Both the position numbers and the translations under genes were made by a program. Below, piece after piece: positions 8,567 through 17,224 of a DNA stretch of 64,000 nucleotides; the stretch's first letter is position 1; each line of letters opens with the position of its first letter. Source of the DNA: an uncultured Sulfolobales archaeon (GTDB lineage: Archaea > Thermoproteota > Thermoprotei_A > Sulfolobales > Acidilobaceae); the NCBI GenBank assembly GCA_937921695.1, contig CAKZTZ010000006.1, positions 1 through 64,000 of the forward strand, written 5' to 3'. The notes under the pieces are model-generated. The model was not told the origin of the DNA and searched no databases. It saw nothing but the letters and a program-made list of their open reading frames with translations.

Positions 8567-8600
8567 TTTTATATTAAATTTCCTGTTTTATATTAAATTT
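8567..8600 (-). promoter_or_regulatory. Tandem duplicated core promoter of the top6B-top6A operon
   Basis: A 15-base unit, ttttatattaaattt on the plus strand, occurs twice (8567-8581 and 8586-8600) with a 19-base period. On the minus strand each reads aaatttaatataaaa, a good archaeal TATA element with an A-rich upstream side. They lie 75-110 bases before the top6B start and just after the dys stop. Confidence 0.5.
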
Positions 8601-8613
8601 TTATAGTTTACAT

Positions 8614-9570
8614 TTAAACTCTACCCTTTAACTTTGACAGGATGCACGATGCTATTATGGGCAGTATTATGGTTGCATCCCCATAGACTACCGTATACTT
8701 GCTCCCAGCCCTTATCTTACCCCAGCTAACCGCCTCTCTAGGTCTAGCGCCGCTGAGGCTTCCATCATATTCTGAAGCTGTAGTTATGTAAACTGTGTAG
8801 TCTAACCCGTCCTTGAACTGGGCCCACCATATAGTGTGGTGCTTGCTTATACCGCCCCCCACTATTAAAGCTGCGGCTTTCCTCGATGTGAAGAATATGT
8901 CGGAAAGCCTCTTCATATCTATGAAGTAGTCTATAGTGAAGCCTCCGAGCCTCTGGGACTCCATGAAGAGCGATGTGCCCCAAGAGCCGTCGGGCCAGCC
9001 GGGGACGAATATTTCACACCCCGACTTGTAAGCATTCCTCAATATACTGTTCTCGTCTCCAATAATTTCCCCCACTATTTTCAAAAGCTCGTACAAGCCC
9101 CATTTACCCTTAACTTTTAAAGCCCTCTCCACAAGCTCTCTAGTGAACTTCTCTATGAGAGGTCCATAGGAATCTACAGGGATGAAAACGTTACCCAGCC
9201 TCTGGAACCCTCTCCTCCTAAGCTCTAGGTCGTCAACGTCGAAAGAGCCTTTAAAATAAACCCCTCCCATAGCTCTAGCTATATCATGGTCTACGGCCCC
9301 AGTAGTTGTGAAGACCACGTTGAAAAGACCGGAGCCCACGAGCTGAGCCAGGACACCTCTAAGACCTGTAGCTACAAGGTTTCCAGTGAAAGACAATATT
9401 CTCACATCGCTAACAGCTAAGCCCTCACCTAGAATATCGAGAGCCTCACTTAGGCTGGAAGCGGAAAAACCGTGAATATCTTTATAGAGGTTTATTAACC
9501 TGCAAACGCTCATATCAACTTCCACCTTAACATCCCTAACAGGCTCTAGCTCCAAAACCGCACACCCCAA
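8614..9570 (-). CDS. dys: Deoxyhypusine synthase
   Basis: A 318-residue NAD-dependent enzyme that transfers the aminobutyl group of spermidine to a lysine of translation factor aIF5A, the first step of hypusine formation. The start is TTG 9570, with TTG 9555 as alternative. Recognisable segments are SFTGNLVATGLR, the TTGAVDHD box, the GWPDGSWGTS region and the catalytic lysine motif GGISKHHTIWWAQ. Length is normal for archaea. The aminopropyltransferase at 58425 could supply its polyamine substrate. Confidence 0.93.
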   Translation of the reverse strand: MGCAVLELEPVRDVKVEVDMSVCRLINLYKDIHGFSASSLSEALDILGEGLAVSDVRILSFTGNLVATGLRGVLAQLVGSGLFNVVFTTTGAVDHDIARAMGGVYFKGSFDVDDLELRRRGFQRLGNVFIPVDSYGPLIEKFTRELVERALKVKGKWGLYELLKIVGEIIGDENSILRNAYKSGCEIFVPGWPDGSWGTSLFMESQRLGGFTIDYFIDMKRLSDIFFTSRKAAALIVGGGISKHHTIWWAQFKDGLDYTVYITTASEYDGSLSGARPREAVSWGKIRAGSKYTVVYGDATIILPIIASCILSKLKGRV

Positions 9571-9734
9571 GCCTACACTCTCCCCTGAAAGAGTGCGGGT
9601 TGAAGTCTAAAATCCCCCTAAGGGAACTGTTAATCCCCCCTCTTCTCGAGAGCTGGAACGCTCAGAGGCTCTTTGCTAGCAGGCTCTAGGATAGTTACGT
9701 TTACTGAAATGGTGGGTTCGTAAAGGTCTCCCCT

Positions 9735-9748
9735 AAGCTTTTTAAAAG
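9735..9748 (+). promoter_or_regulatory. TATA box of the pilus operon
   Basis: The stretch agctttttaaaaga lies about 32-45 bases before ATG 9780, matching an archaeal TATA box with a very short leader. This supports starting the pilin at 9780 rather than at TTG 9753. Confidence 0.45.
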
Positions 9749-9779
9749 ATTATTGTTAACGGGCGTGAGGTGGCGTGAT

Positions 9780-10199
9780 ATGAGAGCTGTGAAAGGACTA
9801 TCACCCCTAGTGGCTACTCTAGTGTTAATAGCTTTCACCGTAATAGGAGGCTTACTGGTCTATGAGTATTTCCAGAGGACTTCAGAGTCTCTCATGGCTT
9901 CAGGGGAGGATCTAGTTGTTCTAGCTCATACGAGCTATTTTGACAACTCTAGGCTCATAGTTCAACTTCAGATGACCAACGGCTACCGCGTTAACATAAC
10001 TATAACAGGTTACAGTTATATAACCAGCACGTCCACAGCTACTCTTTCGGCGAGCTCAATATTTGGGAGTACCCGTATAAGTTTAACTCCTGGATCTAAA
10101 TATTCAGATACCCTGCTAGTCCCTCATAATACTAAGGCTGTCATAATAACCTTTAAAGTTAGAGATACGATACTCTATAAGACTGTTCCACTAGGTTAA
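9780..10199 (+). CDS. Type IV pilin-like protein (class III signal peptide)
   Basis: About 139 residues from ATG 9780; the frame is open from TTG 9753, but the shorter start fits the pilin signature. A basic N-terminus ends in Lys-Gly, followed by LSPLVATLVLIAFTVIGG, the hydrophobic helix of archaeal pilins and archaellins. The prepilin peptidase should cut after that Gly. The remainder is rich in Ser, Thr and beta-prone residues, as expected of the exposed pilin head. It is followed 56 bases later by a secretion ATPase and a platform protein, so the three form an adhesion or archaellum-like pilus system. The peptidase itself is not in the window. Confidence 0.8.
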   Translation: MRAVKGLSPLVATLVLIAFTVIGGLLVYEYFQRTSESLMASGEDLVVLAHTSYFDNSRLIVQLQMTNGYRVNITITGYSYITSTSTATLSASSIFGSTRISLTPGSKYSDTLLVPHNTKAVIITFKVRDTILYKTVPLG

Positions 10200-10255
10200 G
10201 GAGGAGTTCAAATACCCCCCTCTCGCAACATTCTTTTTCCCCTCTCCTAGTTGGG

Positions 10256-11677
10256 GTGTTGTTAATGTTTAGGCTTCCTCTTGAGAGTCTTGTGAGACGC
10301 GATGTTAAGAGAGTGCAGTTGAGGCCCTCGCAGGAGCCTCCTGACGAGTGGAGGGTTTCAGCCCACTATAAGGTGGGCCCAGTCAGCTACTATTTGTACA
10401 CAGGCGAATCCGGCCTTCCCCGCCTCAGGTTTATTGAGCCCGCGGGCCCCAGCCCTTCTAGGCTTAAGGATTTAGTGGCGGGCCTCTCTAAGCCTATTAG
10501 TGAAGTTGAGAGGTACTATTTATCTAGGGCTTTGAGCGGTTACGGGCTCCTCTACCCTCTCATTATAGACCAGAATGTTGAGGAGATAGCTTTCGAGGGG
10601 CCTGGCAGGAACGTTTCAGTGATACACAGGCTCGTCCCAGCTAGGTGGGTTGACGTGGACATAGTCTTAGAATCTGAAGATGCGGACTCTCTATCAGTTC
10701 AGCTTGCCAGGAAAGCTGGGAAAATAGTTAGCATAGCTGTGCCCTATGCTGAAGGCCAGACTGTCGACGGTTTCAGGGTTGCGGTAACGTTCCGGAGGGA
10801 AATATCAAGATTTGGGAGTAGTTTCGTAGTGAGGAAGTATCCTGAGAAGCCTATGATAATATCGGACATGCTGGCTGGAAGGGTAATTTCTCCTCTAGCG
10901 GCGGCCTACCTATGGCTGCTAGTTGAAGCTCAGTCTTTCACCTTAATAATAGGTAGTATGGGGGCTGGGAAGACTACTCTCCTCCAGGCGCTCGCAAGCC
11001 TCATACCCCCCTATTATAGGGTTATAACTATAGAGGATACACCCGAGCTTAGACTCTTAAACCCCCACTGGGATTCTCTAGTTACGAGGCCCTCAATACC
11101 TGGAGAGTCCCTCAGCGAGATAGGCTTAGAGGACCTCCTGAAATTCGCCCTGAGGAGGAGGGCCGAGTATATAGTAGTGGGTGAAGTTAGAGGGAGGGAG
11201 GCGAGGCTCCTAGCCCAAGCTGCAGCCCTAGGCCACGGGTCTATGACTACATTCCACGCTGACAGCCCTGAGGGGGCGATACTAAGGCTTCAAATGGAGC
11301 CCATAAGCCTCCCCCAGCTATTCCTAAGACTTGTAACCGTTATCGCCCACATAAGGAGGATCCCAGTTTACGGTGGGAAAGTTAAGAGGAGAGTATACAG
11401 TATCACGGAGGTCAACGAAGACGAGCTAATAACAGTATTCCACTGGGACCCCCACGAAGACATGCTCAAGCCCCTGAGAGCCCAGGAGGTATTAAAAGCC
11501 AGCGTTAAACTCGAGGAAGCCTGGAGGAAACTAGGAGTACCTCACAATGAGCTTGAAAAAGAGGTAGAGAAGAGGGCTGAACTCCTAGAGAAACTCGCAG
11601 GGGCGAGCCCTGAAGAGTTTCAGAGGGCGATAACGAGATTCTACACTCTCGAGTATGGGGAGGTTTTAAAGCCTTGA
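10256..11677 (+). CDS. Type II/IV secretion (pilus assembly) ATPase
   Basis: A 473-residue hexameric ATPase of the GspE/TadA/FlaI superfamily that powers pilus extension from the cytoplasmic face. The start is GTG 10256 (ATG 10265 also possible). The C-terminal RecA-like domain carries Walker A (GSMGAGKTT), the Asp box (ITIEDTPELRL), Walker B (YIVVGEVRGREA) and the His box (GHGSMTTFHADS). The N-terminal 180 residues correspond to the substrate- or membrane-contacting domain. It overlaps the following tadC-like gene by four bases. Confidence 0.9.
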   Translation: MLLMFRLPLESLVRRDVKRVQLRPSQEPPDEWRVSAHYKVGPVSYYLYTGESGLPRLRFIEPAGPSPSRLKDLVAGLSKPISEVERYYLSRALSGYGLLYPLIIDQNVEEIAFEGPGRNVSVIHRLVPARWVDVDIVLESEDADSLSVQLARKAGKIVSIAVPYAEGQTVDGFRVAVTFRREISRFGSSFVVRKYPEKPMIISDMLAGRVISPLAAAYLWLLVEAQSFTLIIGSMGAGKTTLLQALASLIPPYYRVITIEDTPELRLLNPHWDSLVTRPSIPGESLSEIGLEDLLKFALRRRAEYIVVGEVRGREARLLAQAAALGHGSMTTFHADSPEGAILRLQMEPISLPQLFLRLVTVIAHIRRIPVYGGKVKRRVYSITEVNEDELITVFHWDPHEDMLKPLRAQEVLKASVKLEEAWRKLGVPHNELEKEVEKRAELLEKLAGASPEEFQRAITRFYTLEYGEVLKP

Positions 11678-13086
11678 AGAGGACTATCTCCAGCCTAACA
11701 TTGTCTATAGCTGGCTTCATAGACAGTTATGCTAGCAGCCTCTGGGATCCCGAGGTTTACGGGCCCGGGGTCAGCAAGGTTTTAAGGCTTTCTTTCGCTA
11801 TAACAGTCTTGTCTTCGCCTCTGCTAGTCGTTGTGGGGGCCTTCCTTATCATAGTTTATGGTGCCCCCTTGCTCACATTGCTTGCTCCAGCAGCCTTGCT
11901 CCTAGCGTTCTTCATAGTTTCCAGGGTTTGGAGGCTGGCTTTGGGCAGCGGTGTTGACAAGGAGCTTCCAGCAGTGTTAGCTTACCTTCTACCCTACACT
12001 AGGAGCCCTATTCAAATAGCGGACTTGATAGTTAGGCTTAGGGATGAGGAGGGGTATTTCTGGTCTAAGTTTGAGGCTTCAAGACTTAAACTCCTCCTAG
12101 ACTTAGGCTATGACCCTATAAGTGCCCTGAAGAAACTCTCGGAAACAACCCCCTCCAGGAGGCTGGCTGAAGTTATAGATGATTACATACACGCTCAAAC
12201 CCTTGGAGCCTCCCGGGGGCAGGTTACAATATTGCTCTTCAGGCATGCCATGGACTCTGTGAGAGACCAGTGGAGGGGGCATATAGAGTTTGGAAAGCTC
12301 ATAGCTGAGGGTATAGTTGCCGCTGTGGTCTCAATGGTAGCGTTAGCCCCTCTAGCCCTTTTAGGGGGCGGTTACCCGGTGATCCTAACCCTCATACCCC
12401 TCATAGTAGCCCCGGCGGGGGCTCTAGCAATGCTAGCCACAAGGCCTGCCCTCGGAGAATACAGGGTAGGCTATTTCGAGGCTATCATAACCCTTACAGT
12501 GCCCGTGGTGGCTGTTATCTTAAACTTTAAACTCTCACTTGAAGCCGGGCTAGCATACCTTGTAGGGATGACTATAGTTGTGGAAGCTATGGCGCTAGGC
12601 TTCAGGAGGCTCTCCTCAAACGCTTTCAGAGAGTTGAGGGCAGCAGTGGAGGAGTCCAGGCTCGGCGTCATACCCGAGGATAGGCTTGCTAGGGCTGAAA
12701 AAGCCGCGACAGGAGTTATTAAAGCCATAGTCTCCGCATCCAGAATAGCTGGGACAATGGGGGTCACCGACGCCCTAAGCCAACTCTACAGTCTCATAGA
12801 AGAGGCGCAGAGGCAAGTTAAAAGCACCTCGATCCAAGCGGTGATACTAGCTCTAATATCCGTAGCCTCACTACCGATAGCTATGTATAGTTTAAAAATA
12901 CTATCCGCCTCAGCAGCCCCCCTAGGCAGGGTTAACACGGCTAGCATGGAAGAAGCCCTCAAAATATTAGCTGCAACATCACCGCTCATAGCTCTGCCAG
13001 CTTCAGTCCTACAGAGGGGGTGGCTAATATCCCCCCTATACCCGCTCATAGCTCAAACCCTCGCAATACTAATCCTAACAATCTAG
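11674..13086 (+). CDS. Pilus platform protein, TadC/FlaJ (T2SF) family
   Basis: A 470-residue integral membrane protein starting at TTG 11674, whose TTGA overlaps the ATPase stop codon. Several hydrophobic helices lie near residues 35-95, 210-290 and 385-470, separated by charged cytoplasmic loops, the layout of archaeal platform proteins with duplicated T2SF domains. It anchors the pilus in the membrane and couples it to the ATPase. The tight pilin-ATPase-platform order supports this role. No archaellum accessory genes (flaG, F, H) are nearby, so an adhesive pilus is more likely than an archaellum. Confidence 0.82.
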   Translation: MKRTISSLTLSIAGFIDSYASSLWDPEVYGPGVSKVLRLSFAITVLSSPLLVVVGAFLIIVYGAPLLTLLAPAALLLAFFIVSRVWRLALGSGVDKELPAVLAYLLPYTRSPIQIADLIVRLRDEEGYFWSKFEASRLKLLLDLGYDPISALKKLSETTPSRRLAEVIDDYIHAQTLGASRGQVTILLFRHAMDSVRDQWRGHIEFGKLIAEGIVAAVVSMVALAPLALLGGGYPVILTLIPLIVAPAGALAMLATRPALGEYRVGYFEAIITLTVPVVAVILNFKLSLEAGLAYLVGMTIVVEAMALGFRRLSSNAFRELRAAVEESRLGVIPEDRLARAEKAATGVIKAIVSASRIAGTMGVTDALSQLYSLIEEAQRQVKSTSIQAVILALISVASLPIAMYSLKILSASAAPLGRVNTASMEEALKILAATSPLIALPASVLQRGWLISPLYPLIAQTLAILILTI

Positions 13087-13089
13087 AAA

Positions 13090-14061
13090 CTAGGAGGGCG
13101 GGGATTGCTCAACAACCGCCCTTAAAAGATCTAACACTATAATCTTAGCCCTCTCAAGGTTCTCCGAGCTAACTTTATCAGCAGTATCACTATACCAGTG
13201 GTAATTACCTATCATGCTGTCAATAAAAGCCATTAAACTCACCGCCCTCAAACCAGCCCTCATTAGAGGAGTAGCATCCGTGGGTAACAGTTTATACGTC
13301 ACTGTCCGCACCCCCTTTAACGATGAAAACTCTCTAATGACCCTCCTGAATTCCCCGGGGGAACACCAGGTTAAAATTACCCCCTCACACTCTGTAAACG
13401 CAAGGCTTCCAATGCCCGGGTTATCTATATTAACTATTATGGAGCCCCCCATAATATCACGGCTCTTCCTATAGAAATAGTAAGAGCCTAGGAGGCCCAC
13501 CTCCTCAGCGCCCGTAAACACTATGAGCACCCTAGCTTTACCCTTAACTTCATCAGGGCTTCTAGCTAGGTGCTCGGCAACCCCGAGGAGGACTGCGACC
13601 CCCGAAGCGTTATCATTAGCCCCAGGCACGTAGTTGTGGAATATTTCCCTATGAACTAGTATTAGAGAAGACGCTATTAGAGGGGTTGAGGCTATGATTG
13701 ATGCTATAAAAAAGAAAGAATTACCTAGAAGCGTTCCTGTCAAAGTTAAAAAAGCCACTGCGGCTGACGAGGCGAAATTGAGTTTTATAGTGAGCCTTAA
13801 ACTGCGAACCCTCGCCGGGTTAAAAGAGAAGGCTGCCCTGGTGCTATCATAGTGGGCTATCAGCATTACCGTCCTAGGTCCCCCGCCTATCTCAGCTATT
13901 ATGTTAGCGGTCTTCCTCCTCCATAGGATTCCATAGAGCCTAGTTAGGAGGGGGATGTAGAGCTCCTCTTCTAGTATGAGGAGGGTTATGCCTGCTAGGG
14001 CTAGTAGGGCTCCTAGGGTCTTTAACCCCTTTAGGGCTAGTAGTGGTGATGCTACTAGCAT
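13090..14061 (-). CDS. Membrane-associated M28-family zinc peptidase
   Basis: The coordinates use the first ATG (14061), giving 323 residues, but coding sequence clearly continues upstream to about 14241. The metal ligands of M28 aminopeptidases are present: His 70 (AHYDS), Asp 150 (GANDNASG), the Glu pair 186-187 (TGAEEVGLLGS), Asp 213 (VNIDNPG) and a C-terminal His (NYHWYSDT). Hydrophobic helices occur at residues 1-30 and as a hairpin inserted between the first His and the Asp (about 90-137), so this is a membrane protein. Upstream codons read as the usual M28 N-terminal region (LSQKHRGAGTREEEEARNYI), but lack ATG, GTG or TTG. The gene overlaps or abuts the stop of the gene at 14238. Confidence 0.85.
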   Translation of the reverse strand: MLVASPLLALKGLKTLGALLALAGITLLILEEELYIPLLTRLYGILWRRKTANIIAEIGGGPRTVMLIAHYDSTRAAFSFNPARVRSLRLTIKLNFASSAAVAFLTLTGTLLGNSFFFIASIIASTPLIASSLILVHREIFHNYVPGANDNASGVAVLLGVAEHLARSPDEVKGKARVLIVFTGAEEVGLLGSYYFYRKSRDIMGGSIIVNIDNPGIGSLAFTECEGVILTWCSPGEFRRVIREFSSLKGVRTVTYKLLPTDATPLMRAGLRAVSLMAFIDSMIGNYHWYSDTADKVSSENLERAKIIVLDLLRAVVEQSPPS

Positions 14062-14237
14062 AGTATATATTGTTATGTATGTGTATGAGAATGATGGTGG
14101 GGTGTGGAAGAACTGTAGTGAGGGCTTGTAGCCGTAGTTTTCCAGCTCTCTAATAATATAGTTTCTAGCTTCCTCTTCTTCGCGCGTCCCAGCCCCTCTG
14201 TGTTTTTGTGAGAGTTTCTCTACATGCTTGTATAATC

Positions 14238-15329
14238 TTAAGGCTCCTCCACCTTCACTATTTTAATCCCCATCTTCTCTAGTTCACCCAGGAATTCTTC
14301 AGAGTCTTCTATGGAAGCTTCCGGGGGCTTTATGCCGGGCTCTCTTATCTTACCTCCAGCTATTTTCACAGCCCCTAAGGCCGCCGGGATCCCTGTTAGT
14401 CTTCTCATCCTGTCTATAGTTACATAAGATACTTTACCGTTATCTCCTAGAACTTCTACTTTCAAGGCGCTCACCTTTAAACCCCCCACTCTGAACACTC
14501 CTTCCACCTTATGTATTAGCTTAGCTAGCCTCTCAGCTTTAACGTCACTATTTACGTTTAGAGCTCTCATTAGGAATTTGGCGAACGCGTTCTGCCATGG
14601 TGGAATAAGTCCCCCCCTAACTGTAACCCTATCTTTAACCTTAACATGCCTAGGTAGCGTTACAGGCTCCGGGTGCCCCGTATAGTATAGCTTCAACCTC
14701 CCTATAGGCTCTGGAAACGATACTTCGACCCCGCCGCTGCCGGCGTCAACCAGGGTCCAAGATCCTCCAAGGTACATTGGCACCTTGCCTATAAGAGCGT
14801 GGAAAAGGTGCAGTACAACAGCTAAGCCTTTAGAGTCCGCGGCTGAACCAACCCAATATATGTCTATAGCTTCAACCTCCCCGAATAATTTAGAGCCCTG
14901 CAGAGCTAGAAGGTTAGACAGGCCCGGCGTCCACCCTAATCCCGTTACCCCGGTGACCCCGGCTTTCTCAGCTTCCCCATTCAAACCTAGAATGTTTTCA
15001 ACAGCATCATAGTCGTCGCACACATCTACAAAGTTTAAACCTAAACTTACAAGGTTCCTAGCTACGGGGAACCCTAGCTTATAGAAGGGGCCTATAGTGT
15101 TAACGACAACATCCACATCTTTAGAAGCTTCTCTGAGAGACTCCAAGTCTATAGCGTCAACCTTAACGGCTTCACAGTTGCACCCCAACCTCCTAATATT
15201 CTCGGACACTGCTTTAGCATCTTCATATCTAATGTCCCCCGCCACAATCGTGTCAACATTCATAGAACATAAAGCCTCTAAAACCCCGGACCCTATATCC
15301 CCGGCCCCTCCTAGAACCATGACTTTCAA
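14238..15329 (-). CDS. Saccharopine dehydrogenase-like NAD(P)-dependent oxidoreductase
   Basis: A 363-residue protein from TTG 15329. The N-terminus is a Rossmann fold (KVMVLGGAGDIGSGV) followed by a DVVVNTIGPF strand and a GLGWTPGLSNLLA motif, all typical of the saccharopine dehydrogenase superfamily. The C-terminal part includes a DRMRRLTGIPAALG segment seen in members that are not true lysine enzymes. No lysine-biosynthesis genes are close by, so the substrate is unknown; carboxynorspermidine-type or other amino-acid dehydrogenase activity is possible. Its 3' end overlaps the upstream extension of the M28 peptidase frame and contains the ggaggag that may act as ribosome-binding site for that gene. 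Confidence 0.8.
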   Translation of the reverse strand: MKVMVLGGAGDIGSGVLEALCSMNVDTIVAGDIRYEDAKAVSENIRRLGCNCEAVKVDAIDLESLREASKDVDVVVNTIGPFYKLGFPVARNLVSLGLNFVDVCDDYDAVENILGLNGEAEKAGVTGVTGLGWTPGLSNLLALQGSKLFGEVEAIDIYWVGSAADSKGLAVVLHLFHALIGKVPMYLGGSWTLVDAGSGGVEVSFPEPIGRLKLYYTGHPEPVTLPRHVKVKDRVTVRGGLIPPWQNAFAKFLMRALNVNSDVKAERLAKLIHKVEGVFRVGGLKVSALKVEVLGDNGKVSYVTIDRMRRLTGIPAALGAVKIAGGKIREPGIKPPEASIEDSEEFLGELEKMGIKIVKVEEP

Positions 15330-15393
15330 TTGTAAACCCCTCCATAGTTGGGGGGGTCTAAAGTCTTATTTTTATAGGGGGTGCTTTCGCAAG

Positions 15394-16626
15394 TTATAGA
15401 GGTTTATATCCCGCTCCTCCTATTTTAAGGAAATCTCCGGGCCTCCCCAGCTCTATTTCCAGCCTGGCGCAGTAGCCTCTCGGGGCTGTGACTGTTGTGA
15501 GCCCCCTTACGGGGGGCATTTCAAGCTCTTCCCTCGTAGTTAGGAGTTTAACGTTTTTAACTGGACTATATAGGCGTATTTCCGCTATGCCCTCACTGTT
15601 TGTAGGGTTGATTATAGGCATTACTAGTTTGCCCTCCTCAGCTTTTGAGAGCGCTAGGAACGCCTTGTAGCTCCTCACGTGGCCCACTGGCTTTTCAGGG
15701 GCCGGCCTTATAGTCCAGTTAACACTTCTTTCTAGTAGGAGTTTGAAAGCTTCAAACTCCCCCCCGGTTGAGGCTGAGAGCTCCCCGTTAGCGGATATTT
15801 TAAGAAGTCCTCTCCCAGCCTCAACCCTCAAGCCCCCGGGCGACGCTATAGCTATGGAGCCTCGGGGTCCTCTAACGGATATAGCGTTAGATTCTAGGAT
15901 CTCGCCGTTGCGCACGCTAATATCGTGGAATGCTAGCACTCCCAGGTAGCTTATAGAGTAATCATAGTATATGTGTTTAAACTCTAACTCTACAGGCCCC
16001 CTGCCGAGTAGTGTGAGGGCTCCCTGGGAATATGCTGCTATAAGCTCCCCACTTTGAAACACTGTTAACCCCCCAGAGGAGCCTGAGGATCCTTCGAGCT
16101 CCATAGTGAATGGGCCGAAAACTATCTTAAACAACCCCCTACTCAATGTCAAAGAACTGCAGTTAACAGAGCTTTTAGAGTGGAGGGGTTCAATGTTAGG
16201 GGTGAAAACAGCGTAGCCCCCCACATTATAACATGGGGGTAGCCCCGCACCCCCCTCAACTATTAGAGGGGAGGAGGGCCTCCACCCTAGCGGGTTAAAT
16301 AATCCCTCAACAACCTCCTTATAGTATTCTCCTAGACGCTCTAAGAGAGCCTCGAGGTTCAACCGTTTAACTGTGAAAACCATACCTTTAAGAGGCTCTA
16401 GAGGAGTTGACGCTACGAGGCCCCCTCCATTAACTTTAACCTCGTAAACCCCCATGTGATCCCACGTTAAGCTGGGGGCGCCTGGAATATCAATATTATC
16501 TAAGCCCATATAGTATAACATTATAGGAGCCCCTGGAACCCTCAGCAACTCCAGACTTCCAAGCTTCCCCCTAACAACCTCAACCCAGTCAGGCCCCCAG
16601 TCCTCAAAACAATACACTATTAACAC
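15394..16626 (-). CDS. Conserved-looking protein of unknown function, beta-rich
   Basis: A 410-residue protein with no signal peptide and no clear membrane helix. Strongly beta-prone with many Gly and Ser, including a GSSGSSGG linker near residue 185. The last 80 residues read like a beta-sandwich (MPIINPTNSEGIAEIRLYSP). No catalytic motif is recognised. It could be a cytoplasmic carbohydrate-related protein, but this is only an impression from the fold-like pattern. It stands alone in its orientation, 65 bases beyond the oxidoreductase start, and may be the first gene of that leftward transcript. Confidence 0.65.
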   Translation of the reverse strand: MLIVYCFEDWGPDWVEVVRGKLGSLELLRVPGAPIMLYYMGLDNIDIPGAPSLTWDHMGVYEVKVNGGGLVASTPLEPLKGMVFTVKRLNLEALLERLGEYYKEVVEGLFNPLGWRPSSPLIVEGGAGLPPCYNVGGYAVFTPNIEPLHSKSSVNCSSLTLSRGLFKIVFGPFTMELEGSSGSSGGLTVFQSGELIAAYSQGALTLLGRGPVELEFKHIYYDYSISYLGVLAFHDISVRNGEILESNAISVRGPRGSIAIASPGGLRVEAGRGLLKISANGELSASTGGEFEAFKLLLERSVNWTIRPAPEKPVGHVRSYKAFLALSKAEEGKLVMPIINPTNSEGIAEIRLYSPVKNVKLLTTREELEMPPVRGLTTVTAPRGYCARLEIELGRPGDFLKIGGAGYKPL

Positions 16627-16668
16627 CTAACACAATAAAAGCCTCGGAAAGCTTATAGTTTAGTTGGC

Positions 16669-16720
16669 GGATGAAGAAGCTTGCCCCCAAGGGAGTGGTG
16701 ACGACATTATCGCGGACTGA
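16669..16720 (+). ncRNA. Candidate box C/D guide sRNA
   Basis: Within 52 bases lie a C-like box ggatga (16669-16674), a C'-like box tgacga (16699-16704), a 12-base guide (16705-16716) and a perfect D box ctga (16717-16720). No good D' box is seen. The guide could pair for about ten bases, with one G-U pair, with the universally conserved CCGCGGUAAU of 16S rRNA. Size and spacing fit archaeal C/D sRNAs, but the C box is imperfect. Lies between genes, 48 bases beyond a divergent start. Confidence 0.33.
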
Positions 16721-16821
16721 CGCTGTTAAACGAGGCTCGCCTTTCAAGAGTATATTAGAGGGGTGAGCAGGCTTACAGGCGAACCTTATATTATTTAAAC
16801 TATATTGTCTCCCAGCCTACT

Positions 16822-16833
16822 ACTATATAAGGG
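16822..16833 (+). promoter_or_regulatory. TATA box of the gar1-tfb operon
   Basis: The sequence actatataaggg lies about 40-50 bases before the gar1 start, with no competing open frame, and fits an archaeal core promoter. Confidence 0.5.
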
Positions 16834-16873
16834 GGCCGGCCAGTAACTAAACCATGGCCCCCCGGTGGTGTTA

Positions 16874-17224
16874 ATGGCTAAGCTTAGAGTTAAGCCTCTC
16901 GGCACTGTAAAGAATATTACAAACATGGGATTAATAATCGTCTCTATGTGGAGGAAGAAACCTATACCTCTAGGATCTAAGGTCTACTATAGAGCCCCCT
17001 CGAGCGACCACCCTAATACTGGGGGGTTAATAGAGGCGGGTAAAGTTATAGATATAATAGGTAATGTAGAGAAACCTTATGCCGTGGTTAAAATTACCAG
17101 TGATAGGTTTGAAAAGGCTAGCGAGGGGCTCGAACTCCTATATGAACCTTGGAGGCCTTCAAGGATGAGGCGCGGGGGCCGGCGGGGGGTTGATAGTCTT
17201 GGGCGGAGGATTCCCCGAGCGTGA
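16874..17224 (+). CDS. gar1: H/ACA RNP protein Gar1
   Basis: About 117 residues from ATG 16874 (GTG 16865 and 16868 are in frame upstream). Residues 5-75 match the Gar1 beta-barrel: LGTVKNITNMGLIIV, then IPLGSKVYY and GKVIDIIGNVEKPYAVVKI. Gar1 binds Cbf5 and helps guide-directed pseudouridylation of rRNA. The C-terminal 25 residues are a basic Arg/Gly-rich tail. The last 35 bases overlap the start of the tfb gene, an arrangement with gar1 next to tfb that is common in archaea. Confidence 0.88.
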   Translation: MAKLRVKPLGTVKNITNMGLIIVSMWRKKPIPLGSKVYYRAPSSDHPNTGGLIEAGKVIDIIGNVEKPYAVVKITSDRFEKASEGLELLYEPWRPSRMRRGGRRGVDSLGRRIPRA

